DNA of 64,000 bases from Paguma larvata (GCA_030068075.1 CM057837.1:24038589-24102588), one strand, 5' to 3'. Shown: positions 27,500-40,217, counted from the stretch's first letter. Made by a program: numbers and translations. Notes: generated by a model not told the origin, from the letters alone.

Positions 27500-28540
27500 T
27501 CTGTAGCTTTGGTTTTTTTAACTGGTTATTGAAATGCGATGTGTCTACAGAAATGTGCACTGCTCTTAACTGCACAGCTTGATGACTTTTCAGTCTCCAC
27601 CCGTGCAGCCAGCAGCAAGATGAGGAAACAGAGTATTCCAGCCCCCCACAAGCCTCTTTCACGCCCCCAGAGAAAACCACAGTAGATTCATCTTGCCTGT
27701 TTTTGTATTTTACATAAATGGAATCACTCCGTGTATTTTATTTTGTGACTGACTTGTTCCACTCAGCAGTGTATTTGTGAGATTTATTGATGTGGCTGTG
27801 TGTACCGATAGGTGGTTTATTCCCATCGCCTGTACGCCCGCTCTCCTGGGGATGGACTCTTGGTAGGTTTGGCTAACGTAAGTGCATCTGTGAGCGCATG
27901 TCTTTGGGTGGACGTATGTACGTAGTTTTGATGGGCATAGACAAGGCATGGAATTGCTAGATGATAGGTTTAGTTCCTACTGCCCATCAGTTAAGTGATT
28001 GTATTAATTTATACTCTAATTTACAGCAGAGGAAAGTTCCAGGTGCTTCCCATCCTGATAATGTAATGTGGGGGGTGCATTGTGGTGTTGATTTGCATTT
28101 TGACGCTGACAAAGTCGAATGCCTTATCATGTGTCTCCTGGCCGTTCGTGAGTTGTCTCTTCAAGTCTTTGGCCCGTTTACCTGTCGTTGGTACTACTTG
28201 TAGAAGTCCTTCCAGGATTCCGGACGAGAGTCCTTGCTGCATACGTGTTTTACAGATACCTTCTTCCACTCACTGCTTGCCTTTTTTTTTCTCTTAATGA
28301 TATCTTTCGATGAGCAGAAATTCCTAATTTTAATGTAGTCCAGTTTATCTTTAGGGCTTTTGTGTCAGATTCAAGAAAACTTTCCTTCCCTGTGGTCACG
28401 GAAATGTTTTCTTCTGAGAATATCAGTTTTACCTTTCACACTCCAATAATCTGAAATCGTTTGTGTATGGTTGTGCTAAGGGTCAAGACTGAATTGTTTT
28501 TCTGCCAGATGGATAATTACTCTTAGTTTCTTAAGAGCAC
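27500..28540 (-). repeat. Very decayed L1M-type LINE, antisense
   Basis: ACATAAATGGAATCACTCCG, CACTCAGCAGTGTATTTGTG, GAATTGCTAGATGATAGGTT, GTTGATTTGCATTTTGACGC and TTTAATGTAGTCCAGTTTAT are reverse-strand L1M landmarks in the expected order. All frames are broken. Boundaries are approximate. Confidence 0.75.
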
Positions 28541-29913
28541 TGCCTAAACATAACCAGTTTAATAAATAACTCAATTAAATTACTTCTGTGTCATTATATT
28601 TGTATTGCGATAAATGGGTCAGCTTTCCCTTCTTCAGACTTAGCCCCGATTCCATTAAATGAGCAAATACCTCCTTTAACGTTAGGTTTTCCCCTAGAGA
28701 GTGACACTGGCCGGTCTGTCCCACAGGAGATGTTTGATTTCAGTACCTGGGGCTGTGCAAGAAAGTCATTTGCTCTTGTCCATTTCTTCCAAATAACTTA
28801 AAAAATAAAATATGTGGAGATGCAGAGACCCTCTTTCATTGAAACAGGATGATATGTTTTGTGAAAATTCAGTTACCAGAATGATTAAAACACAATGAAA
28901 ATCTCCTCATGTGTTAGTTATCCTCTCCAACGTTTATCCCATTTTGCCCTTTGCATCATGTCATTGCCGATGCCATGTAATTTATCATACTGAAGTTAAT
29001 ATTTTTTATGTCACCCAGTTTGTTAGTTCTTTTCCTCTGTGAGTTCTGGTTTCTGTGTCAGGCTTTTCAAAGACCTCCTCTGTGCCAGCGTCTAAAACAG
29101 TGATGTTCTCCTTTTCTCCTCCCCCCTTACAAGACTCATCTCCGGTTTGCGCCCGCTCTGAAATGCTGCTGGACTGCATGGTGTTAGAAATCTCTGTTTC
29201 CCCGTCTGCTGTTTCTTTAGACTCCATGTGTCTCAAGAGGTGGAGTTTGAGCTCATTTATTATTCAATTTTAGCAGCAATCCCTGATTTACAGTAAATGT
29301 TCAGTAAATCTTTGGACAAATGAATGGGTGGCAGTGTGAGAATAATGACTAATTGCATTATTGGTTAGCGGGAAAGTGCATATCTATGCCAAGTACAGTG
29401 GTATCATTTGGCATTTCTACAGGATAGTTCTCTTTATGATTTCAGCAATATTTGTTAAACATAAGTTTATTTAAAGATTGTTTTCTTTTAAGGTAACGAG
29501 AAAGTTGTGTTTGAATTGTCAGGTGAGCAGTGAAGGGTACTCTTGGCGTTGGTTATTAAAATTGAAAAACCATTGCAAATACTTTATACCATTCATAATT
29601 CTGAAATGATCTATATAATATTACATAATTGTTATATTCGAATTAAAAGGTTTATTTTTAAACAGGTTGATTTAGAAATGTATCTAATTGAAAAAGTTCA
29701 TTGTATGTAAAGCCCTTGAAATAACAATTCAGTATAGTCTTTAATCTTAGTCTTGATAATTGTGTTATGCAAATTTATAGTGTAAACACTATTTTTAACT
29801 CAAATTAATTCACCTCATGATCTAACATATTAGATCATATGGTAATCATATTAGCTAGAATGGGGCAGTGAGAGCCCTCCCACCCGGAGTTCCTGTTGCC
29901 ACGTGCCCTTAGA

Positions 29914-30125
29914 CAGTGGTTCTCTGTTGAGCAGTTTTGCACCCACCCCTGCCCATATCTAGAGACCCTTTTGATTGGGACAGTGGGGGAGGGGTGTGCG
30001 TGCTCCTGGCATCTAGTGGGTAGAGGCCCAGGATGCGGCCACATGTTCTATAGTACACCTGACAGCCCCTGGCAATGGAGAATTCTCTAGAGAATTCTCA
30101 GTCACACCAATATTCAGAAATTCCT
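29914..30125 (+). repeat. MER20-like hAT DNA transposon remnant
   Basis: CAGTGGTTCTCTGTTGAGCA opens it and GGCATCTAGTGGGTAGAGGC is a perfect match to what I recall of the MER20 core, followed by GACAGCCCCTGGCAATGGAG. The length of about 210 bp fits the 219-bp family. The right terminus is degraded. A perfect palindrome (30078-30099) occupies the part where the consensus has AAAGAATTATCC. Confidence 0.75.
30078..30099. repeat. Perfect 22-bp palindrome
   Basis: Two copies of the 10-bp palindrome GAGAATTCTC separated by TA; the whole 22 bp reads the same on both strands. It lies inside the MER20-like element. Confidence 0.97.
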
Positions 30126-30902
30126 GTTTAAAGGTCACCCACTTGCCATTAAAGTTCGTAGCACTTGTTGCCCAGTTACCATGGGTAATTTGACTATTGC
30201 TGTCAAAAAGGAACTGTCAGAAAGATTAATTTGGAGTTCACCATAACAGTCTTCAAAGAAACTACCCTGTATGACACACCAAAGAGAAGTTTCTTGTCTC
30301 TGAGTCCAGCGCGTGCAGCCATATACGCACTGATGACTCCAGGACTGTCCTAAAATTTCTCTAGTGGCCTCATGTCAGCTTAAAGGTAACTTCAGGTTTC
30401 TGTACTATGAGATATATCTGGCAAATTTTGAGATCTCTCATAAGCAGCGGCAGCAACAACAAAAAGTAAGGTTAAAAATTCCAAAATGTGATGCTTTCTT
30501 TTTGTAGTTCTTATGTTCACTGGTTGGGGTTGTCTTTAAATTCATTCTGTTTTCCTTGCTTTGTAGGAAGAAAAACAAAAACAACTTTACAGCTTAATAG
30601 CCAAGCAAACCTATCCTAGCAGCTAAATTCCTAAATTCTTTTCATCCTTTTTAGTGCAGAGAACACAGTGTTGCTCTTAAAATATACATTTTAAGATAGG
30701 AGGTTATGCTTATTTTCACTTTTACTGGGATAGAGGTTTGGCACATTCTGTGCTCATGTGCTTCAGCCTGGGATGTTTGGAACTGAGCAGTTTTGGAGAC
30801 GCACGTATGTATTATTATGTAATATTTTGCATCATGTGTTCAGCTGCCATTGATCTTGCCTGAGTACTCTACCCCGGTGTCGATGCTCGAACGAAAGCAG
30901 TC

Positions 30903-30932
30903 CCCAGCTCTCCAGGGCCCAGCTCTCCAGGG
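30903..30932. repeat. Perfect 15-bp tandem duplication
   Basis: CCCAGCTCTCCAGGG occurs twice head to tail with no mismatch. Confidence 0.96.
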
Positions 30933-31135
30933 CTCCGCGTCACGGCACAGGCCTTCTTTCCTTCTTATAGCTAGAGATGTTCGCTTGGTTCTTAGGACTT
31001 CATGTGTAAAATAAGGCGACGATAAGACTTTCATATGTGACACTTTCAAAAGCCTTGCCGTCTGAGTTTGTGTATTAGCTAAAGGGAAGCGACTTTGGGT
31101 AGCATAATTATCTTGGATATAGAGCAGCGCATTGA

Positions 31136-31351
31136 GGGGCGCCTGGGTGGCTCCATCGGTTAAGCATCCAGCTTCGGCTCAGGTCATCGCAGACCTGAGT
31201 GCGTTCGAGCCCTACATCGGGCTCTGTGCTGACAGCTTGGAGCCTGGAGCCTGCTTCGGATCCTGTGTCTCCCTCGCTCTCTGCCCCTCCCCCACTTGGG
31301 CTCTGTCTGTATCTCTCTCAAAAACTAACATTTAAAAAAAAAAAAAAAAAA
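31136..31351 (+). repeat. CanSINE
   Basis: GGGGCGCCTGGGTGGCTCCA, GGGCTCTGTGCTGACAGCTT, CTCTCTGCCCCTCCCCCAC and a long A tail. No clear target-site duplication was found. Confidence 0.96.
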
Positions 31352-34151
31352 TGACGAACGAAGTTCCATGTCCCTGCTGGTGGACTCTTCCACGTGCTTC
31401 CGTCCTGCGCCAGTGTCCCCACAGAGCGAGCTGTTTAAGAATGATTTATACTGTGCACAAGTCCGTTTTGCTAGAAAATCCGTGATGTCTCACACAGTTC
31501 TCTTAAATCCAGATTCCTTTGCTTGGTCTTCAGGGTCTCCCTTTTCTTCTTGATTCCTCATCATTGGCCTTTAGACACACTTTCGTCCACCAGGGTGTGC
31601 TTCTTTCATTCTTCGTGCTCGTTCATTTCTCTTCTTCTTTGTAAAATACAATATAAATGTAAAACTCCAGTGGTCTGCCTTATCCTACCTTAACCATTCT
31701 TTCTTGGGATCCCTTCAGCCATTAGTCATATATATGTGTGTGTATACTTATGTATGCATACGTGTACGTGTAATTTTTATAACTTAATCTGGGACCCATG
31801 CGATGGCTTGCACTTAATCTCCTGCATTTTTTTCCTGTCATGCTTGTTCTGCACAGAGAAGTCCATTGCCCCCCATGTCTGCCATGCCTATATCCTTTTT
31901 CTGAGAGGACTTGCTGTTTCTATAGACTCTACCAAAAGAAATGCAGCCTTTGTGTTTAGACCCCATACCTAGTGACTTAAACACTGCCATCTTAATCACT
32001 ACTGGACTGGGTGTGGGTGCCTGACACAAAGGTGGTCAGTCTAAGGTGGATTAGAGTCACGTAGGACTTGGCATTAAAGCTTTGCCCACTGTGTAGTGGA
32101 GGACCAAATCAGTGAGATCCTCTCTTAGAGGGAAGTTTGGATTGAGATTATAGGGGGGATCAATCAGCACTTAGTAGGGGTGGTCACACACAGTGCCACT
32201 AGAGAAACTGCTCAGAGTGAGTTTAAGGCTTCATAAACACGGGTCCTTAAAATTTGGATTGTGGGCAAACTTTTGTCTAGGTGCACATTTATGTTGAGGA
32301 TAGAGTCTTGGGTTTCTTTCATCTGCTTTTCAAAGGGATCTGTGAATCAACAGATCTCAAGACAAGCGGGCTGCGAGATGAGGGGGGCAGAGGCAGAGTC
32401 GGTGTGTAGCAGACAAAAATACAGCTTGGGGCCTCCTGCTGCTGAGGGGACATAGGTAACCTCTTTTTAGACCTGCTTGCTAGTTCTTGAATTATGATGT
32501 TATCCATGAGGCCTTCATCTGGCCTGGATTTCCTCTTCTTCCTGGATAGCCTGGAATCGTCTGGAGCCTGACCCTACCTGGGTAATATTTCTGCCCTCGT
32601 TTCCTTATGCGCCTCCTTGCAATGTCGTGTCCCCTCCACCGTTAGTACCAGCCACTTGATCACCTGAGCGAATTTCTTGGTTTCTTCAAGGCCAAGTGCC
32701 AGACTAATAAACGTGTCTGCCAGCAGCTTGGATGCTTTAGAGAGGCCAGCAGCTGGGCCGTTTCCTTGGGTGCTCAGTGTTGTGGTCGGTACCTAATAGG
32801 CTGTCCACATAAACCATGTGCCCGGCCAAGTTTGAGAAGGAGAATAAGACGGGAAAGAGCTGGTAAATCATTCTGTGTAAACAGGACCAGATAAAACCCA
32901 CGTCAGGAATAGTCTTTAATCTCTCCTCTCAGAGAAACATTTTATCCTCTTTTTTCCGAGATGTTGTCTGAAAGATTGTGATGGGGAGTTCAAACGAACA
33001 GTTATATAACCATGCTTGTGCCTGAGCTTGATGGAGTATTTACAGAGAGAAATTCTACATTAAAAAAAAAAAGAAGAAGAAAGAAAAGAAAAAGAAAAAA
33101 AGACTTAGAAACGAATGCGAGCAGATGGTAGAGAATGTTATATTATCTGAAGTTTTAAAATACTGAAACAGATTACTAAGGTTGAGAATTTTTTTCCTGA
33201 GAATCTTGAAAAACAGAATGATGACAGAACAGATCTTTGTCGTCACAAAAGATACAGGACCTTTATCCCTCAGAGACAGAGGGCCATCTCGACTCTTCTG
33301 GCCTAACCCTGAACACTGAGACTGAGGTGGTGCCGATGAGTTTATAGTTTTTCCTGGGTTATGTGATAGTTGCTTTTAGAACCTGGAACTACTAAGTTTA
33401 ACTTAATTTGAGCAGCCACTTCTCCAGGGCTTGTAGCCGCTTACTGCCAATGTGGCTAAGCCAGCAAAGTTTTGACCTTGGTTTTCAAACCAAATTATGA
33501 TGAAGGATTGAAGCGAGGGTGAGGGCCTTGGTGTAGAAAAAATCAAACAGTAGAGAATGTGTGTTTTCTTTTGTCACTAATTCCCTATGGAGCGTTTCAC
33601 TAATGTTCTCAGGGAACAAAGTAATAAGTTGAAATATGAAAATTAGAAATGTGTAACTCATTTAAACTAACCAGCTGCATTTCTTTGAATTTTGAGGCGG
33701 GAAACGTTTGAAAGGGCCTGTGGCCACTTTGATGGGCCAGGTAATCCAGAAGTATTAGAAGGAGACTGCAAAATCATGGATCCCCTTTTCTCTTCTTTCT
33801 TATCATTTATTGATTTTTCTCTTACCTTTTAGCTTTCTCCCCATCAGTTTGGGTGAACCGAGGGGAACTTACAAAGGCCGTCCTGTGGGTGCCTGTATGT
33901 CTCCGGTGTCCTCATGGAGTCACACAGATTGTCACTACATATTTTACTTAAGAATTTGGAGTTAGGCACCTAGAAGGGAAATTTCTCCCTTCTCTGTATT
34001 CAAGGTTCCGGATTCTAGTTTGGCACCATGTGGTTGCCCTGCCCTTGGCTCACCAGGGACGGCATCATGAGAACGATCAAATTTTTCATAGTTTTGGATA
34101 TAGAATCCTAGAAAGAAGGATCTAGAAGAGTCTAAGTAGTTTTATTGCTTT

Positions 34152-34347
34152 ACTTATTTTTAATGTTTGCTTATTTTTGAGAGAATATAAGTTGAAGGGG
34201 AGGGGCAAAGAGAGAGAGGGACGGAGATCTGAAGCGGGCTCTGCACTGACAGTGGCGAGCCCGATGCCGAGCTCGAACTCACAAACTGTGAGATCATGAC
34301 CCGAGCCGAAGTCGGACACTCAACCGACGGAGCCACGCAGGTGCCCC
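34152..34347 (-). repeat. CanSINE, minus strand
   Basis: A full copy. The duplication TTTTATTGCTTT is at 34140-34151 and 34349-34360. The middle is more diverged (GACAGTGGCGAGCCCGATGC). Confidence 0.95.
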
Positions 34348-34889
34348 TTTTTATTGCTTTCATTCAGGTTAAATCTAATAAACTCATTCCTTCGGGCTTT
34401 GTTCAATTCTTTGTTGAGGTCCACTTAGTAGAATTGGTGAGTCTCAGATGAGACTCTGGCAAGCGGTTTTACTTGGTTTTGGAGCATAGTTTTGTTAGGC
34501 CAGCCCTGGTTTGGACTCCTTGCCACTACGCGATGTGGCCCAAGGCCCTCAGTGAGGTAGTAAGACCAGAGGGCCCACTTCCATAGTATTTCAGTTAATA
34601 GTCAGATGGTAGACCTTGTTTTTATTTATTTATTTGGAAATATTTTCTAACTTCCAGAAAAGGTGCAAGAATAAAAATGATACACAGAATACCCTTATAC
34701 CCTTCTCTCAGATTCACTTATTGGTAACATTTTACTCCATCTGCTATCCTGTTCTTCTCAGCCCCCTCCCCCTGCCATGTACACACAGATACCTGAATGT
34801 GTGTGGCTATACACTTACATGTACGTAACATAATGCATATTATTTTTTTTACTTGAAAGTAAGTTGATTACATTGTGTGTTTTTTTCTT

Positions 34890-35092
34890 TTTAAAAAATT
34901 TTAAATTTATTTATTTTGAGAGAGAGAGAATGTGGGGGAGGAGGGGCAGAGAGCAAGAGAGGAACAGAGGCTCCGAAGTGGGCTCTGTACTGACAGCCGA
35001 GAGCCTGGGACAGGGCTGAAACCCGCGAACTGTGAGATCACGACCCGAGCCGAAGTCGGACACTCAGCTGACTGAGCCGCCCAGGCGCCCCC
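34890..35092 (-). repeat. CanSINE, minus strand
   Basis: TTTATTTATTTTGAGAGAGA at the left and GGGGGCGCCTGGGCGGCTCA on the reverse strand at the right. No clear target-site duplication was found. Confidence 0.94.
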
Positions 35093-35813
35093 TATGTAAA
35101 TAAGTGTTGTATCATCACTCACGCAGGCAGTTCCTAGACTCGTGTGTTAGCATTGTCACCGTCTTAGAGACGAGAAGCCTGGGACACAGAGGGCCCGCGG
35201 GCGGACAGGCGGTCAGTGCTGGCGAGCTCGCGCACAGGTTTCCGACGCGAAGACTTCTGTGGAGGATTGAAAAGCGCTCTGAGTTGTCCCGGGCCCTCTG
35301 AGTCCATATCTTAACCCTCCTGAGACCTGCATTTTTTTCTCGTTTTTATTTTAAAGTCTTGGGTGTGGGTCTTACAGCGGATGGTGACGTAGTCGTCGTC
35401 ATATCCCTGCGTGTGCAGACTTGGCGGTTCTTTTCGACGGCGTGCTTGGCCAGCCGAGGCCTCTCGACACTGTGTCCGTGGTGGCCGCTGGGGTGCGCGT
35501 GTGTGTCTTCTGTTTCCCGCTTGAAAGGGAAGGAGATCTGGATCGCCAGCTCCGAGAGCTGGAGGGGCTCCTGCGTTCTCTTTAGTACCGTGGACTCGCT
35601 TGAAGTCCAGACACGCTTTCCCCAGTAAAATACGTAAATGTTTCTGAGAAGACCTCTCCGCGCTCCGTACTGTTGGCATTTGTTCTCACTTCTGGGGCCG
35701 TGAGGGTTATCAGGGGGACTGAGTGCAGCGGCGTGTGCGGTTCTGGAATCATCCCCTTTCTCGAAATGATTGTTTCCTGCTTCCTTCTATGTGCTTTTCC
35801 CCTTTCTATTCTT

Positions 35814-36034
35814 TTTTTTTTTTAATTTTTTTTTTAATGTTTATTTTTAAGACAGAGAGAGGCAGAGCATGAGTGGGGGAAGGGCAGAGAGAGAGGGAGA
35901 CACAAATCTGAAGCAGGCTCCAGGCTCTGAGCCGTCAGCACAGAGCTCGATGCGGGGCTCGAACTCACAGACCGCGAGATCATGACCTGAGCCGAAGTCG
36001 GACGCTCAACCGACTGAGCCACCCAGGCGCCCCC
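35814..36034 (-). repeat. CanSINE, minus strand
   Basis: A full, well-preserved copy flanked by CCCTTTCTATTCTT at 35800-35813 and 36035-36048. A (TTCC)n stretch follows at about 36058-36080. Confidence 0.96.
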
Positions 36035-36129
36035 CCCTTTCTATTCTTATTTTTTCTTCCTTCCTTCCTTCTTTCCTTCCTTTAAAGTAATTCCTCTGTG
36101 GAAAAGGGAATAAAGGGGAGTATTAAAAA

Positions 36130-36480
36130 TAAAAATGGCTTGTGGTCCTCTCACTCAGAGCTAATCGCCGGTGACATTTTGCTGTGTGTCCTTAGGCTCT
36201 AGTAAACGCGCAGGCTTCCTGTCCCCCGGGGTTGGTAGATGACACGTATGGTTTCTCTTCCACCTTCCCCCGCGTGTTTCAGTATTTTCCCATTCTCCTT
36301 AAATCGTTTGTATACCCCTGATTTTAGGTGGCCGCAAGTGTCGTAACAGTGTTTCGTAATTTACTGAGCATGCATTTAAGTTCATTCCACTTTTTTTTAA
36401 TATATATAAATAATGCATGCAGACGTCTTTTTGGGTATTTTCTTTTGAGACATTATCGCAGAGTTAGTTCTTCTGCACGT
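36130..36480 (-). repeat. Old LINE fragment, antisense (tentative)
   Basis: ACTCAGAGCTAATCGCCGGT, GACATTTTGCTGTGTGTCCT and the later TAACAGTGTTTCGTAATTTA resemble a diverged antisense mammalian LINE segment. The family is not certain. Confidence 0.4.
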
Positions 36481-38474
36481 TCGTGCTAAATGTAAGGAAC
36501 CCATCCGTCTTGTGTGTGTCTTCATCGGGGAGATTTTCTTCCGTGGAGAGTAGAAGAAGGTCACATGACAGAAGCTGCTTAAAATTAGACTCGTAAACAC
36601 ACACAGGCATGTAATGAAGGATACTTTCTGTTTCAGGAGAAATAAACCCGTTGATTTTCTATTTTAATTTTTCTGTTTCTCTTAAATGTTTACACTAAAA
36701 ATTCATTTGATTTGATTGCCGTCACTTCTTTTTGTGAATTCCTAAAATGTAAGTTAGTCTCCCGTCCCCACCATTCTCCAGACCTATTGAGGCACGGGTG
36801 CATCTTGCGCTGCCTTTTAGGAGCCGGTAGTGCTGGTCTCCTGCGGCTCTCTTCATGTCAAGTTAAAGTGCTACAGGAGGCTTTCGTTCCTTCAGTACTT
36901 CCCAGCCTTAGTTTGCAAGTTCTCAAGAGGATTATAAGGAAAATGGAATAGCTCAGTGATGTCAGCCCTCTTTGTAATAAGGCAAATAAAAGTTCTTTTT
37001 AAAATTTATTTCTCTTAAGAGGACCGTCTGGCAGGAAAAATGAGGAACACATCAAACAGTATGAAAATAGATAATTATCTTTTGCCATTTTTGTTCCTTT
37101 TTTTCCTTCTTTAGCTGTATTTCCTCTCAGGCCATCTACAGTGCAGCCTCGGCTCTGTCCCGACTTTGTTCCACTTTTTCCTTTCAACCCCTAAGTAGGG
37201 TCACTGAACCTTCCTGCAGATGCACCTTTGCAACTGTCACTCTCCGCCCACGGAACCTAAGAACACTGTAACTGTGTCTAGGTCAGTGTTGTGCCCTGGT
37301 TTAGTAGCCCCGTCTCTGGCTTGCTGCTTCTCCCTGCCCAGGGCCTTGAATCTGTATTTATGTGTTCGTTTTATCCGTTGATGCCTTTCATTCCCTCCAT
37401 AAAGCCTTCCCAGCAAAGCCCACGGCGGCCTAATGCTTACGGCTGGCACACTACGCTTTGGTATACACGCATGTTTGTCGTCTTCAGGTTTTTATGCCAA
37501 TTTTACTTGTTATTGTAATGACATAATTTAATTGAATACTAATTAAACCAATGAATGGTGTTTTAAAAAGTGGTTATTTGCATTATGAGCACTTTAGATA
37601 GATTCAAAGATGAATCATGAAAAAAAAAATACTGCCAAATTAGTCGTGGATAAGATAACTAAAAGTGTTTTGGGTAAAAAAAATCCATAAAAACCCGGAA
37701 AGATTCTACACTTCCCTAAGCCTCTAAGTTCTCATTGTATTTTAAAGAACCGGTAACTGAAAGTCACACAGTGACTTTCTTTGCCTCCCCAAAGAAAGGG
37801 CTTGGTCCTAAATCAGAGAATGGCTGATGTACACAGTAAAGCATTGAAGGCACACGTGTTTGTGCATTTTCCTCCACACACACTGTACGTGGATTTTCAG
37901 TTAATCCACTGCTAGTCCTGTTCGCTTTGGGGATGGTGGCTTTTACTGTAATTATTCTGTACTGTCGAAGATACTGAAGCAAATTGTGATTAAATAGGTC
38001 TAGCCAGCGAGTATTGCCGTAGAGTTCACAAGCCTGCCATCTTGGTGGATGAGTAAGATTAGAGAATAGTTGGATACGGCTTTGGGCTTGTGCACTTTCA
38101 TAGTGGCCGTTTAAGTGTTAAATCAGAACCTATTAATTCTCTTCACTCTTCCGGTCTTGCTGGTCCTGGAGTCTTACAGATAAACCCCAGCCTATGTCTG
38201 TGTGTCTGTTCCTTGGGTCGGGTCCTTCTGTTCTTGCCTCCTTGCCTCGATTGCTTTTAGTTTCTGGAACTGTCTTTTAAGTGACCTGCTCAGGTTGATC
38301 TCCGTGGTTTCCATATCTGGCCATTCCTAGTCCGGACTCTGTTGCAGGTCAAACCTTGGTTCTGACAGCACCTTTAGAGAGTCACTGTTTCATATGTTTA
38401 ATTTTGGAAACTTGGGAATGTTACCTTCAGTTGGCTATAATAGGACTTTTTAAAGAAGCCTTTTTATCAAGGCA

Positions 38475-38510
38475 TGCTACACTTATAGAAAAGTGCACAG
38501 AAGTGTAGCA
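38475..38510. repeat. 10-bp inverted repeat with 16-nt loop
   Basis: TGCTACACTT (38475-38484) and AAGTGTAGCA (38501-38510) are exact reverse complements. They lie just left of a hAT remnant. Confidence 0.95.
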
Positions 38511-38589
38511 CTTCATGAAAATCACAAGATAAACCTACCCGTGGGTCCTCGTCGTCTACTGGATATTGAAATCTCTGTCTCAGGCATGT

Positions 38590-38883
38590 ATTGTATAAAG
38601 GGCCAGATAGTAAATATTTTAGGTGTACAGGCCATCTGGTCTGCCTTTGTAGCAAAAGCAGCCATAAAAAATATATAAACAAACGGGCATGGCTGTGCTC
38701 TAGTAAAACTTAATTTATGGACGTCGAAAGTCGGATGTCAGATAATTTTCATCTGTCATAAAGTAGTATCTTTCTTTTGATTTATTTTCAACTGTTAAAA
38801 ATGTAAAAACCGTTCTTAGGTTGTGGGCACGTGTAAATGAGCAGTAGGCCGGTTTGGGCCCGTGGCCAGGGTTTGCGACCCCT
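38590..38883. repeat. hAT-type DNA transposon remnant
   Basis: TATAAAGGGCCAGATAGTAA, ATATTTTAGGTGTACAGGCC, AACGGGCATGGCTGTGCTCT and a right end GGGTTTGCGACCCCTG match a widespread non-autonomous hAT element whose terminal repeat reads CAGGGGTCGGCAAAC. The left terminal repeat is not seen. The exact family name is not certain. Confidence 0.7.
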
Positions 38884-39619
38884 GCTCCGCAGTGTACCAC
38901 TTCCCTGCTGTTATTTCACGGCCCCGATCATCCAGCCTGTACGCATCAGAGTGAGCATCACTGTCATCGTCATCACCTAGCACCTGATAGCTGTTCTCCT
39001 GTCATCACAAAACCCGGTCAGTGGTCAGGACCGTTTGCGAAGTTCAATGATAAATTTACTCTGGTGCCGTAACTTGGGATACAGATTTTAAAACCCCTAC
39101 ATAATCTACCGATACAATTTTTAAAGTATGCTATATGACGCAGTGGTGTCAGGCCAAACAGTGGTGATTGTTTGATTAGCTTTGTCTACTTTTTTTTTTA
39201 ATTTAACTTTTCAGATATTTAATCGTTTTCAAATGATTCTCAGTTTAAGGGATTGCATAGTGTAGTTTATCAGTCATGAAATACTTCCGTTCTGAGTCCT
39301 TTTTAATATTGTAGAAAGCCATTTATCATCACCTACATGGTAGTGTCTCAGAAGAAACAAGTATTTAACTCAGCCTGCGTTGACTAGACCCGCTGCGAAT
39401 GAGGCCCCTTGAGGCTCTTCAGGGAGTCGGTCACTCCGCTGGTCCTGAGGAGGTGGATCTGGGCCCCGTCTGCACAGAGCTTTTCGATAGAGTAAGCATT
39501 TGCAAAATGATCCAGCGAGATTAAATGTACTTGGTTCTAGAAGAAAGGGACAGAATACCGTGGGAGTGTGCACAGATGCATGGTAGAGAGAAGTTTGTGT
39601 TTATTGAGTCTGATTTCAC

Positions 39620-39990
39620 CCCCAAATTCTGAAAATTTCACACCTGCAGAAAAGTTGAGTATAGTGAACACCCACACACCTTCACCCAGAGCCGCCCGCG
39701 ACCAGCGTCTCGCCACATCATCTCTTGGATTTATGCATAATTTTCCACGCGTGTGCCTTTTTCCGCTCAGCTTTGTTCGTTTCAGAGATCACGACATTCA
39801 TCCTAAGCATGTCAGCATGGGTTACCTAAGGACAGGGATACTCTTGTACTAAACCATGGACTATGATCATGCTCGGGAAATTTAATATTCTTGCAAGAAT
39901 ACAATCAAATGTGAAATTAATATTCACATTTCCCAGTTGTCCCAGTAATACCCTTTACTTTCTTTCCCTCAATCTGGGATCTGATTAAAG
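39620..39990. repeat. Old LINE-type 3' UTR fragment (tentative)
   Basis: AAAAGTTGAGTATAGTGAAC, ACACACCTTCACCCAGAGCC, CATCCTAAGCATGTCAGCAT and CCCAGTTGTCCCAGTAATAC resemble the same kind of old L1M 3' UTR as at 17440-17830. A shorter similar piece is near 34630-34760. Confidence 0.45.
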
Positions 39991-40021
39991 ACTTTAGATT
40001 TCATTTAGTTTTTATGGGTTG

Positions 40022-40217
40022 TTTTTTTTTTTTTTAAGTTTATTTAGGGAGAGAGGGAGCGCACACACACATGAGCAGGGGAGGGGGTAGAGAGAGAGGG
40101 AGAAAAGTGAAAGCCACAGAGCCTGATGTGGGGCCCAGACTCCCAAATCTGTGGGATCACAACCTGAGCCGAAACCAAGAGTCGGACGCTTAACCGACTG
40201 CGCCACCCAGGAGCCCC
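40022..40217 (-). repeat. CanSINE, minus strand
   Basis: TTTAAGTTTATTTAGGGAGA at the left and GGGGCTCCTGGGTGGCGCAG on the reverse strand at the right. Flanks TGGGTTGTTTTTT and TGGGTTTTTTAAA are a possible duplication. Confidence 0.93.

Noticed and set aside
30078..30099. Heat-shock element
   Set aside because: The palindrome contains GAATTC blocks, but their spacing does not fit alternating nGAAn units with two-base gaps.
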